Of a stretch of DNA of 64,000 bases, positions 16,701-23,898 are shown piece by piece (the first letter of the stretch is position 1; each line of letters begins with the position of its first letter). Origin of the DNA: Bacteroidota bacterium. GTDB taxonomy: Bacteria > Bacteroidota > Bacteroidia > Flavobacteriales > Flavobacteriaceae. Both the position numbers and the translations under genes were made by a program. The stretch spans positions 1 to 64,000 of the forward strand of contig JAEWHE010000027.1 in the NCBI GenBank assembly GCA_023387965.1, written 5' to 3'. Below the pieces are notes generated by a model that was given only the letters and a program-made list of their open reading frames with translations, was not told where the DNA came from and made no database searches.

Positions 16701-16955
16701 ATCATTGGCTGCCGACGAAGTCATGTAGGTCATGCCTTCCACCCCGTTAATTTCTTCTTCTAACGGAATTACCACGGAATTTAAAACCGTTTCGGCATTC
16801 GCTCCAGTATAAGTTGCATTTACCTGAACCGTTGGAGGCGCAATTTCAGGGTATTGTTCGATTGGAAGTGAGGTCAATCCTAAAATACCTAAAATGGTAA
16901 TTAAAATTGAAATCACGGTGGAAAGAACCGGTCTTTCTATAAATGTTTTAAGCAT
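13779..16955 (-). CDS. RND multidrug efflux pump, AcrB/MexB (HAE1) family
   Basis: A 1058-residue inner-membrane proton-driven pump, full length for the HAE1 family. It begins MLKTFIERPVLSTVISILI with TM1. The porter domain follows (FFELGVNPDIAAVNVQNRV; RLQRVKGVGQVNVFGAR). TM4 contains the proton-relay Asp pair (AIGIVVDDAIVVVEAV near residues 400-415). The second half repeats the layout and ends with AKNAILIVEFA and FGLLPLALSSG. The likely substrates are drugs, dyes, detergents or bile-like compounds, but the sequence alone does not fix them. The adaptor gene ends 12 bases upstream. Confidence 0.96.
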   Translation of the reverse strand: MLKTFIERPVLSTVISILITILGILGLTSLPIEQYPEIAPPTVQVNATYTGANAETVLNSVVIPLEEEINGVEGMTYMTSSAANDGSAKITVFFELGVNPDIAAVNVQNRVSRATSKLPQAVVQTGVTTFKSQSGALMFLSMFSNNPEYDGTFVQNYAKINLVPRLQRVKGVGQVNVFGARDYSMRIWLDPEKMTAYNIAPKDVQAALNEQNVEAAPGKFGENAEGVYEYVIKYKGRLSTAEEYEDIVIKSAGNGNFVHLRDVAEVELGAFNYGSKNFGMGKEGVAVGIFQTSGSNAQDIVEEVMTIMEESKADFPEGIDYVIPFNTKTFLDASISKVISTLVEAFILVFIVVFLFLQDFRSTLIPAIAVPVAIVGTFFFLQLFGFSINMLTLFAVILAIGIVVDDAIVVVEAVHAKLDEGAKSGKEATLSAMSEITGAIISITLVMSAVFIPVSFLGGPSGVFYQQFAITLAVSILISAVNALTLSPALCALFLKPHKEHHGKKKNLKDRFFIAFNTGFDKMNAKYVKSLGFLVKRKWVTVVGLVVFTGITLLLFRSTPSGFIPNEDRGIIMADLTMPPGTTLEKTQLAVNQLDSVFQSMPLIKARMSVVGFSLLNGVNGGSYAFSVISLKDWSERTEDNQTVDAIVGELFAKTAGFKDAKLLFFTPPSVQGFGTADGFELKIQDKGDDSWQKVSQVSGEFLAALNARPEIQYAMTNFNPNFPQYQMDINVERAKDAGVAISDIFNTMQGYYGGLYTTDFNRFGKQFRVMIQSKPEDRADENSINHIFVRNANGQQVAISQFINLKRIYGPEAVARFNLLKAVNVNGKANPGYSSGDAIKAIQEVAAQHLPQTYGYEFSGMTREEILAGSQAIGVFLLSLIFVYFLLSAQYESYLVPLSVLFSLPVGIAGAIGFIKIAGLENNIYFQVALIMLIGLLAKNAILIVEFAIQRRRHGMDLMESAIEGAKARLRPILMTSLAFIFGLLPLALSSGVGAVGNRSIGMGAVGGMLIGTIFGVFVIPVLFVIFQSLQERISGKPIPTENANDNLSPLNENYEN

Positions 16956-16967
16956 TGTTGTTGAAAA

Positions 16968-18104
16968 TTATTTGGTAGGAATTGTGGTTGAAACAGAGTC
17001 TTTTGCAGTTGAAGCATTGGCGTTGGCTTGCGCTTCTTGCGGGGCAATTACCATATCGTCTTTTAATTTTGAAGCACCTTCAACAACCACTTTTTCGCCA
17101 GTTTTCAAACCTTCGGTTACAATAAAATTTAGTTCCGAAGTTCCATTGGTTTTAATAATTCTTGATTTTACTTTATTGCCATTTTCCACCACATAAATCA
17201 TTTGTTTTCCTTGCATTTCAAAAACAGCATTTTGTGGCACGACAATTACATCTTCTTGAACAATTGGCAAACGTACGATTCCGCTCGATCCACTTCTCAA
17301 AATTCCTTCTGGGTTTTTAAATTCAGCTCTAAATTCCGTAGTTCCGGTAGTTGGATTTACTAATCCGTTCATGGTTGCAATTTTTCCTTTTAAATCATAT
17401 TCTGAACCGTCAACTAAAAGCAATGATACTTCCGGAGCCGATTTTAATTTTTCAGCAGTAGTAGCTCCTTTAAAAGTTTTGTTGAAAAAAAGCAACTGTT
17501 TTTCGTTCATGGAAAAATAAGCTCTCACGACTTTGGTATCAGAAACTGTCGTCAAAGGCATTTCGCTTGTGGCACTTACCAAACTTCCTTCGCGATACGG
17601 CAATCCTCCAATAACGCCATCAACCGGAGAAGTGATCGTTCCGAAACCAATGTTTGCCGCAATACTTCCGTAATTGCTTTTGGCTTGCGCCAAACGAGCT
17701 TTTGCGGTTTCAAGCTGCACATTAGAAATAATTTTTCTGTCAACTAAAGGTTTCAATCTGTCCACCTCAACTTGTGCAGCATTTACGGCAGCTTTTGCAG
17801 CAGCGGCATCTTGATTTAAAGTTTGGGTTTCAAGTTTAAAAAGCAATTGTCCTTTGCGAACTACTTGTCCTTCATCGACATAAATTTTTTGAATAAATCC
17901 GTTTACTTTTGGGCGAATTTCTACATTTTGCTGACCTTCAAGATTAGCAGTATATTCTTGATAAACAGTGGCATCTTGTTGCGTTACAGTTTGCACCGGA
18001 AAAGGCATTGGACCTTGCGGTTGCTGCGCTTGTTCTTCTTTTTTCCCGCAGGAAATTAAAACTAAAACAGCAGCAATTGTGCTAAAAATAGACTTGTTTT
18101 TCAT
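16968..18104 (-). CDS. RND efflux periplasmic adaptor (MFP) lipoprotein
   Basis: A 378-residue membrane fusion protein. The lipobox is LISC (Cys19). The lipoyl-like half-motifs (GFIQKIYVDEGQVVRKGQLLFKLE and TITSPVDGVIGGLPYREGSLV) flank a coiled-coil hairpin (residues about 95-145). The beta-barrel and membrane-proximal domains follow. It links the pump to the outer-membrane factor. The alanine-rich C-terminal tail (QANANASTAKDS) is low complexity. It lies 26 bases downstream of the regulator gene. Confidence 0.94.
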   Translation of the reverse strand: MKNKSIFSTIAAVLVLISCGKKEEQAQQPQGPMPFPVQTVTQQDATVYQEYTANLEGQQNVEIRPKVNGFIQKIYVDEGQVVRKGQLLFKLETQTLNQDAAAAKAAVNAAQVEVDRLKPLVDRKIISNVQLETAKARLAQAKSNYGSIAANIGFGTITSPVDGVIGGLPYREGSLVSATSEMPLTTVSDTKVVRAYFSMNEKQLLFFNKTFKGATTAEKLKSAPEVSLLLVDGSEYDLKGKIATMNGLVNPTTGTTEFRAEFKNPEGILRSGSSGIVRLPIVQEDVIVVPQNAVFEMQGKQMIYVVENGNKVKSRIIKTNGTSELNFIVTEGLKTGEKVVVEGASKLKDDMVIAPQEAQANANASTAKDSVSTTIPTK

Positions 18105-18130
18105 TATGAAAAAATATAAATAGGGGTTGA

Positions 18131-18619
18131 TTATTCGGTTTTTTTGTTCTCGAGTTCCTTGAATTGATTGATGGTTTTGAGCAATAACGCTTCCATTTCA
18201 ATCACGTGTTGTTTGTAAGTATTCGTACGGTGCATTTCAATTTGCGCCACAGAACATTGTGCAGTTTTGCCACGATAATCCAGTAATTTGTCAATGATTT
18301 GTTTTTCAAAAGCAATCATTTTCAAATAATTATCAAATCGTTCGCTGAAAGGTGCCGGACGGTAAAATTTTTTGCGTTCGCCGGTTTGTGTGAAATAATG
18401 AATTTTGCCCATTTTTTGAAGCAAATTCAAATTTGTCGAAACGCTACTTTTGCTCGCGCCAGTCATCTCGATTAAATCCTCGAAAGAAATTTTTTTAGAA
18501 CAAGAATCTAAAATTAAAATCCCCAAAATGCGCGATGCCAAAGGCGGCAAATGCATAATGGTTTCAAAGTGAACTCCAAATTGTTCAATAAGTTCTGCGC
18601 GATCTTTTTCAATACTCAT
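18131..18619 (-). CDS. GbsR/MarR-type transcriptional regulator of the efflux operon
   Basis: A 162-residue winged-helix regulator. The HTH region is LASRILGILILDSCSKKISFEDLIEMTGASKSSVSTNLNLLQKMG (residues about 27-72), with the wing IHYFTQTGERKKFYRP after it. A helical C-terminal dimerisation region follows. It is the first gene of the efflux operon. Proteins of this class commonly repress the adjacent pump and their own promoter. The palindrome at 18657-18674 is a candidate for its binding site. Ligand unknown. Confidence 0.88.
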   Translation of the reverse strand: MSIEKDRAELIEQFGVHFETIMHLPPLASRILGILILDSCSKKISFEDLIEMTGASKSSVSTNLNLLQKMGKIHYFTQTGERKKFYRPAPFSERFDNYLKMIAFEKQIIDKLLDYRGKTAQCSVAQIEMHRTNTYKQHVIEMEALLLKTINQFKELENKKTE

Positions 18620-18642
18620 CTTCGGCTTACTAAAAATTTCGG

Positions 18643-18674
18643 CAAAGATAAAGTTGGTTCGGCAATTACCGAAC
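18643..18674 (-). promoter_or_regulatory. Promoter -7 element and palindromic operator of the efflux operon
   Basis: On the minus strand, TATCTTTG (18643-18650) fits the Bacteroidota -7 consensus TAnnTTTG. Directly upstream is GTTCGGCAATTACCGAAC (18657-18674). Its reverse complement differs only at two symmetric central positions. A further half-site CGAAC lies at about 18679-18683. A repressor bound here would sit between the -33 and -7 elements and block initiation. The -33 box itself is poor. Assignment to the GbsR-type regulator is inferred from adjacency. Confidence 0.6.
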
Positions 18675-18736
18675 TAAACGAACTTAAATTTTTGTTAAAA
18701 AGATTTTACGTAATTGTGAAGAGAAGTTTCAATTTT

Positions 18737-19117
18737 TTATTTCAAAATTTCGATGTTAACCCGCATTTTCGCTCGGCTTTTCGGATCGCTGATTTCCTGA
18801 TACGCCTTTTTTGCCATATCAATTTCAAAACCTCCCGAAAAAGGACCACGGTCGTTAATTTCCACCACCACTGATTTGTTGTTGCTCAAATTGGTCACGC
18901 GAACTTTCGTGCCAAACGGTAGTTTTTTGTGAGCTGCAGTAAATTTATTATTGCTAAAAGTTACACCACTTGCAGTTTTTCTGCCGTTAAATTTATCAGC
19001 GTAAAAACAAGCGGTCACATTTTTTTTATACATTTTTCCGGAACCATAGTTTTTAGCAGAAGAACATCCTACTGCTAAAAAGATTCCCAATAAAAAAAGC
19101 AATAATCTGGCTTTCAT
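18737..19117 (-). CDS. RlpA-like double-psi beta-barrel lipoprotein (short)
   Basis: A 126-residue lipoprotein (lipobox AVGC, Cys18) consisting mostly of one double-psi beta-barrel domain. It contains ACFYADKFNGRKTASG, LPFGTKVRVTNL and the conserved NDRGPF loop that carries the acidic residue of RlpA-type lytic transglycosylases. No SPOR domain is present. Probably acts on peptidoglycan in the periplasm. The upstream paralogue ends one base away, so these are tandem duplicates. Confidence 0.88.
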   Translation of the reverse strand: MKARLLLFLLGIFLAVGCSSAKNYGSGKMYKKNVTACFYADKFNGRKTASGVTFSNNKFTAAHKKLPFGTKVRVTNLSNNKSVVVEINDRGPFSGGFEIDMAKKAYQEISDPKSRAKMRVNIEILK

Positions 19118-19118
19118 C

Positions 19119-19622
19119 TTATTGAATGATTTCGAGTGTTACTTTCATCGCGCCACCATAACGACTTGGAGCAATATCCATAAACGCTTTTTTAGAAAGA
19201 TCGATGTCTTTTCCTTTAACAAATGGACCTCTGTCAGTCACTTCAACCACAACAGATTTTCCGGTTTTTTCACTGGTAACCCGAAGTTTGGTACCAAAAG
19301 GAAGTTTGCGATGTGCGGCAGTATATTTTTTATTGTCAAAAATTTTTCCGCTTGCGGTACGACGTCCGGTAAATTTATCGGCGTAATAGGAAGCATTTGC
19401 GCTTTTTTTGAAAAGCTTGTACTTTTTAGATTCCTCAATTTTGAGGCTATCTGTCATCATGGCTTTTTTCAGTGAATCTTGCATCACTTTGGTATCAGCC
19501 ATTACTTTTTGAGGGGCTTTTTGTGGCGGATTTTTTTGTACAGGCGTTTTTTGAAGTACCGTAGCATTTGCCAACAATGCAACAAACAATGCAGAAAGAA
19601 TTATCGTAATCTTTTGTTTCAT
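19119..19622 (-). CDS. RlpA-like double-psi beta-barrel protein (long)
   Basis: A 167-residue exported protein; ATG 19622 gives a regular signal peptide (MKQKITIILSALFVALLANA). An upstream in-frame ATG at 19652 adds ten atypical residues. A proline/lysine-rich spacer of about 50 residues precedes the barrel, which has ASYYADKFTGRRTASG, LPFGTKLRVTSE and a TDRGPF loop. It is about 60% similar by eye to the downstream short paralogue. No SPOR domain. Probable peptidoglycan-active protein of the RlpA family. Confidence 0.87.
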   Translation of the reverse strand: MKQKITIILSALFVALLANATVLQKTPVQKNPPQKAPQKVMADTKVMQDSLKKAMMTDSLKIEESKKYKLFKKSANASYYADKFTGRRTASGKIFDNKKYTAAHRKLPFGTKLRVTSEKTGKSVVVEVTDRGPFVKGKDIDLSKKAFMDIAPSRYGGAMKVTLEIIQ

Positions 19623-19698
19623 GACGTATATTTTAAAATTTAGGCGTCTCAATGATTTATAATTATCAAACCCTTAACAATTATCATACCTAAATGAA

Positions 19699-19722
19699 AA
19701 AAGCCCAAAACGGGCTTTGATT
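19699..19722. terminator. Intrinsic terminator
   Basis: AAAGCCC (19700-19706) pairs with GGGCTTT (19712-19718) around a five-base loop. On the minus strand a T-run follows, matching the end of the membrane protein gene at 19729-20178. Confidence 0.75.
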
Positions 19723-19728
19723 TTTATT

Positions 19729-20178
19729 TTATGCGAACCATTGCGACCACGGAATTCGGGACAAAAGCAATAAAGTCCCTATTGCATAGAAAATGGCAAT
19801 TTTCTTAAATTTCGCAGAAGATTCAACCGCTTTTTTATGTTTACTCCAACCAATTGTAATAAAAATGACGGCCAAAATATTGACAAAAGGATGTTCAACT
19901 GCTAATAATCGTATTTCAGAATTTCCCATGATTTCCTTCATGCCCAAACTCGAAAACAGCGAAAATCCTTTAGGCGAAACAAAATAAAGTGCCAAACCTA
20001 AAACCAATTGAATATGCGAAGCAATTAAAGCAAACATCGCAATTCTTCGGTCTTTCGGGTTGAACTCATTTTTAGCAGAAAGTCCTATAAATGAATTGAT
20101 TACTGCAACAATTAAAGTAAGAATTGCTACGTAAGCAACACCTGAATGCGATTCTAAAATAAATTTATAAGCGTCCAT
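19729..20178 (-). CDS. Four-helix membrane protein (cytochrome-b-like family, unassigned)
   Basis: A 149-residue integral membrane protein with four hydrophobic segments, at about 14-33, 47-68, 95-110 and 126-143. Conserved-looking histidines lie in the helices (ASHIQLVLGLALYF and AVEHPFVNILAV), which could bind heme. Database entries for this Bacteroidota family are variously named 'cytochrome B' or even '50S ribosomal protein L27', and the latter is an error. The function is not known. It is a single-gene unit with its own terminator. Confidence 0.75.
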   Translation of the reverse strand: MDAYKFILESHSGVAYVAILTLIVAVINSFIGLSAKNEFNPKDRRIAMFALIASHIQLVLGLALYFVSPKGFSLFSSLGMKEIMGNSEIRLLAVEHPFVNILAVIFITIGWSKHKKAVESSAKFKKIAIFYAIGTLLLLSRIPWSQWFA

Positions 20179-20347
20179 TTTTGTAAGTTTTATTTTTACA
20201 AATATATTTAAAATTTATTTCGGTGGATTTTTTGACGAATTCCCAACTGCAATTCATATCGATTATAAATTGTGATTTTTAACAAATTAACATTTCTTTA
20301 AATTTTAAACTGCGTTCAATCTTACCGATTGTATTATTTTTGCGAAA

Positions 20348-20734
20348 ATGGCAAAGCAAAGGATTTACATACTTGTTTTTTTGTTTCTGGCTTTCGCCGG
20401 AATTTTCTGCCATGCGGCAAATGCCAACACAGTTTCGCTGAAGGTCAATGCTTCTGAATTTCTTTCAAATAAAAAATTAAACCAGAAGGTTTTACAGTTT
20501 TCTTCGAAAGAAAAATTCCAGTCGCAAAATAATTCGGGTGAAACGTTTCGGGAAACTTTGGCGAAAGCCGTAAAAGCGAGAAAATCATTTAGTTCGGCTG
20601 ACCAAATTCCGGTTCTGGAAAGCTTCAACTTTTTGCAATTCGAGAACTTTCCGGATTTATTTTTTGCCGAAAAAGAAGTTTATTTTCCTCTAAAAAACCT
20701 CCATCATTTTTATCATTTTATTGCTTTTTGGTAA
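20348..20734 (+). CDS. Small secreted protein of unknown function
   Basis: A 128-residue protein with a signal peptide (MAKQRIYILVFLFLAFAGIFCHA, cleavage near residue 25). The mature part is short, charged and ends with an aromatic cluster (YFPLKNLHHFYHFIAFW). No family is recognised. It sits 57 bases upstream of the CPA2 antiporter on the same strand and may share its promoter; a TATTTTTG -7-like box is at 20335-20342, only six bases before the ATG, so the start could be leaderless or further in. Confidence 0.6.
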   Translation: MAKQRIYILVFLFLAFAGIFCHAANANTVSLKVNASEFLSNKKLNQKVLQFSSKEKFQSQNNSGETFRETLAKAVKARKSFSSADQIPVLESFNFLQFENFPDLFFAEKEVYFPLKNLHHFYHFIAFW

Positions 20735-20791
20735 GTAAAATTCGTTTTGAATCAACTTGAAAAATTTTCAACGAACTAAACTTCCCTTTAT

Positions 20792-23029
20792 ATGACTGCA
20801 GAAAAAACCGCCGAAGCTTCGCATCACCTTTATCCTTTAATCAGCGACTTAGGACTAATATTGTTAACCGCCGGAGTTGCGATTTTAATTTTTAAAAGGA
20901 TCAAACAGCCCTTGGTTTTGGGTTACTTGATTGCGGGTTTTCTATCCGGTCCTTATTTTACGCTTTTCCCTTCCGTTCAAGACAAGCAAAATGTGGAAGT
21001 TTGGGCTGAAATCGGGGTGATTATTCTTCTATTTTCTTTAGGCTTAGAATTTAGTTTCAAAAAACTGATGAAAGTTGGCGGAACCGCTTCCATCACGGCT
21101 TTGGTACAAATAATTTCCATGGTTTTCTTGGGTTATTGGTGCGGAAATTTGATGGGTTGGTCTTTTATGGACAGTATTTTTCTGGGTGTGATTTTGTCGA
21201 TTTCATCTACCACGATTATTCTTCGGGCGTTTGACGAATTAGGTGTGAAAACACAAAAATTTGCCGGAATTGTTTTTGGTGCTTTGATTGTTGAAGATAT
21301 TGTGGCAATCTTAATGATGGTGCTACTTTCGACCATTGCGGTAAGCCAACAATTCTCGGGAATGGAATTATTTTACAGCGTTTTAAAATTATTTTTCTTC
21401 TTGATTTTATGGTTTGTGGGCGGTATCTTTTTTATCCCAACATTGCTGAAAAAAGCCCGAAATCTATTAAGTGATGAAACGTTACTCATTGTTTCCTTAG
21501 CGCTTTGCTTGATGATGGTAATTTTGGCCACAAAAGCAGGATTTTCGCCAGCTCTTGGAGCTTTTATCATGGGTTCCATCATTGCCGAAACTACAAAAGC
21601 CGAACGAATTGAACATTTGATAAAACCGGTAAAGGATTTATTTGGAGCAGTTTTTTTCGTGTCGGTTGGGATGTTGATTAACCCGGAAACGCTGGTAGAA
21701 TATGCTTTTCCGGTGGCTATCATTACGTTACTAACCGTTTTTGGAAAAACTTTTAGTTCTACAATTGGTTCTTTAATTTCGGGGCAACCGTTGAAACAGT
21801 CTTTGCAAACCGGAATGAGCTTGGCACAAATTGGAGAATTTTCTTTTATTATCGCTACTTTAGGAATGAGTCTTGGCGTGACCAGCGATTTTCTATACCC
21901 AATCGTGGTAGCGGTTTCGGCGGTTTCAACGTTTACAACTCCGTTTATGATTAGGCTTTCAGTGCCAACTTACAATAAGCTTGAGAAAATTCTTCCGAAA
22001 AAAATAACCAATGCCATTGAAAGTTACAGCTCGAGTTCGCAAACGATTAAAGCTACGAGTAATTGGGTGCAATTTTTACGGGCAAATATTTTGCAAATCA
22101 TCATTCACTCGGTTTTGATTGTCGCTTTAATTTTACTTTCGTCCCGAATTTTATTGCCGATGATTAATGGTTCTCAATGGGGAAATATTGCGATTGCAGT
22201 GGCAACGTTAATTGTTATTTCGCCGTTTTTGTGGGCTTTATCTGTGCGAAAGATTGCCGTGGAAGCTTATGAAGAATTGCGAAAAGAGAAAAAATTTAAA
22301 GGTCCGGTTTACATTTTGCAACTCATCAGAATTTTGTTTGCGGTGTTTTTCATAGGATTGTTGCTTAATAGTTTCTTCTCGAATTTTATTTCGTTTGCGG
22401 CTTTAGTATTATTGTTTGTAACGTATTTAATTTTTCCGAAGAAATTACAAAACCTTTACGATAGATTAGAAAACCGATTTATTGAAAATTTGAACGACCG
22501 CGAAAACGAAGAAGCGCAATTGAGCAAGCGCGAACTTTCGCCTTGGGATGCCCACATTACTACTTTTGAAATTAAACAAGATGCGTCATTTTTAGGAAAA
22601 CCTTTGGTGGAATTGTCGCTTCGGGAAAAGTTAGGAATTAACATTGCGGCAATCGTTCGTGGTAATACCACGATTAACGTTCCGAATAGAAACGAGACGA
22701 TTTTTCCTGGCGATATTTTGTACATCATTGGCACTGACAGACAAATTGATAAGTTTAAAGTGTACCTCAATCAAAACAAAATTCCGGCGCTTGAAAACCA
22801 TAGCGAAATGGTGCTGAAAACTTTTGAGTTGAAAAATCCAAATTTTATTGGAAAAACCATTAGAGAGTCGCAACTTCGCGAAAAAACTGACGGTTTAATT
22901 GTAGGCATTGAACGCGGAGGACAAAGGCTGATAAACCCTGAATCTCACGAGGTTTTAGAGGAAAACGATATTTTATGGATCGTTGGCGATTTGAAAAAAA
23001 TGAACTCGATTACCCTAAACACACATTAA
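20792..23029 (+). CDS. CPA2 family cation/proton antiporter with two RCK-C domains
   Basis: A 745-residue protein. The first 390 residues contain about 12-13 membrane helices of the Kef/RosB type (VIILLFSLGLEFSFKKL; ILSISSTTIILRAFDELG; AGFSPALGAFIMGSIIAE; LAQIGEFSFIIATLG). Extra TM segments follow (430-545). Two TrkA-C/RCK-C regulatory domains form the C-terminus: ITTFEIKQDASFLGKPLVEL and KTFELKNPNFIGKTIRES. Likely exports K+ or Na+ in exchange for protons under ligand control. No TrkA-N (NAD-binding) domain is visible, unlike KefB and KefC of enterobacteria. It is followed 24 bases later by the DedA gene. Confidence 0.92.
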   Translation: MTAEKTAEASHHLYPLISDLGLILLTAGVAILIFKRIKQPLVLGYLIAGFLSGPYFTLFPSVQDKQNVEVWAEIGVIILLFSLGLEFSFKKLMKVGGTASITALVQIISMVFLGYWCGNLMGWSFMDSIFLGVILSISSTTIILRAFDELGVKTQKFAGIVFGALIVEDIVAILMMVLLSTIAVSQQFSGMELFYSVLKLFFFLILWFVGGIFFIPTLLKKARNLLSDETLLIVSLALCLMMVILATKAGFSPALGAFIMGSIIAETTKAERIEHLIKPVKDLFGAVFFVSVGMLINPETLVEYAFPVAIITLLTVFGKTFSSTIGSLISGQPLKQSLQTGMSLAQIGEFSFIIATLGMSLGVTSDFLYPIVVAVSAVSTFTTPFMIRLSVPTYNKLEKILPKKITNAIESYSSSSQTIKATSNWVQFLRANILQIIIHSVLIVALILLSSRILLPMINGSQWGNIAIAVATLIVISPFLWALSVRKIAVEAYEELRKEKKFKGPVYILQLIRILFAVFFIGLLLNSFFSNFISFAALVLLFVTYLIFPKKLQNLYDRLENRFIENLNDRENEEAQLSKRELSPWDAHITTFEIKQDASFLGKPLVELSLREKLGINIAAIVRGNTTINVPNRNETIFPGDILYIIGTDRQIDKFKVYLNQNKIPALENHSEMVLKTFELKNPNFIGKTIRESQLREKTDGLIVGIERGGQRLINPESHEVLEENDILWIVGDLKKMNSITLNTH

Positions 23030-23053
23030 TATTTATTTTATTTTTATTTTCTG

Positions 23054-23743
23054 ATGGAAAACTTTGATTGGAAACAGCTTATTAACCCCGAATTTTACAT
23101 TGCCATGGAAATTGGTGGCGTAAGCATTGGGTTATACGTAGTATTATTTATTGTATTTGCCGAAACGGGTCTTTTTGCAGGGTTTTTCTTACCTGGAGAT
23201 AGTTTGCTTTTTTTAGCTGGAATTTACAGCCGTGAATTGGTAGAAAATTTTACGACTATTGAGAGCGATTTTGGAAATGTGGCGTTATTGGCAACATTGG
23301 TGGCCCTTGCCGGAATTTTAGGAAATAGTGTTGGTTACTGGTTTGGTGCCAAAAGTGGTTGGTATCTTTATAAAAAAGAAGATAGTTTTTGGTGGAAGAA
23401 AAAATATTTGGAGCAATCCCGAGTGTTTTTTGAAAAATACGGTGGCAAAGCGATTATCATTGCCAGATTTTTACCGATTTTGAGAACATTTGCCCCAATT
23501 ATCGCCGGAATTGTTCAAATGGATAAAAAGCGATTTATGTTTTACAACATTTTGAGTTCTTTCATTTGGTCGTTCGGGTTGATAATGGCGGGACACTATT
23601 TATATGAATTATTTTTGAAAAAATGGGGCATCGATCTTAAAAGCCACATCGAAATTATCATTATCATCATTGTTTTGGTAACTACTGTTCCACTGATTTT
23701 GAAATTTATCAAAGGAAATAAGGAAACAAACGAAGAAGCTTAA
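23054..23743 (+). CDS. DedA family membrane protein
   Basis: A 229-residue integral membrane protein of the DedA/SNARE-associated (PF09335) family, now known as undecaprenyl-phosphate or phospholipid translocases. Key pieces are FAETGLFAGFFLPGDSLLFLAG near residues 35-56 and the ARFLPILRTFAPIIAGIVQM block near 135-155 with the family's conserved Arg and Pro residues. The C-terminal helix is rich in isoleucine. Probably cotranscribed with the antiporter. Confidence 0.93.
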   Translation: MENFDWKQLINPEFYIAMEIGGVSIGLYVVLFIVFAETGLFAGFFLPGDSLLFLAGIYSRELVENFTTIESDFGNVALLATLVALAGILGNSVGYWFGAKSGWYLYKKEDSFWWKKKYLEQSRVFFEKYGGKAIIIARFLPILRTFAPIIAGIVQMDKKRFMFYNILSSFIWSFGLIMAGHYLYELFLKKWGIDLKSHIEIIIIIIVLVTTVPLILKFIKGNKETNEEA

Positions 23744-23748
23744 AATAC

Positions 23749-23774
23749 AATCCCCGACATTCCGGGATTTTTTA
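23749..23774 (+). terminator. Intrinsic terminator after dedA
   Basis: AATCCC (23749-23754) pairs with GGGATT (23764-23769) and is followed by a T-run, a few bases after the DedA stop. Confidence 0.75.
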
Positions 23775-23839
23775 TGGTTTGGAGGGAATTTATTTTGATA
23801 TGTTTCAACCAACAAAAAATGTGTTTCTGTTTCAAAAAA

Positions 23840-23868
23840 AAACCTCCCGAAATAATTCAGGAGGTTTT
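23840..23868. terminator. Intrinsic terminator after the TonB receptor gene
   Basis: AAACCTCC (23840-23847) pairs with GGAGGTTT (23860-23867). On the minus strand a run of nine T residues follows. It ends the receptor transcript reading from 26589. Confidence 0.8.
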
Positions 23869-23898
23869 CTTCATTTTAAACTAACAAACGTATGAAAA

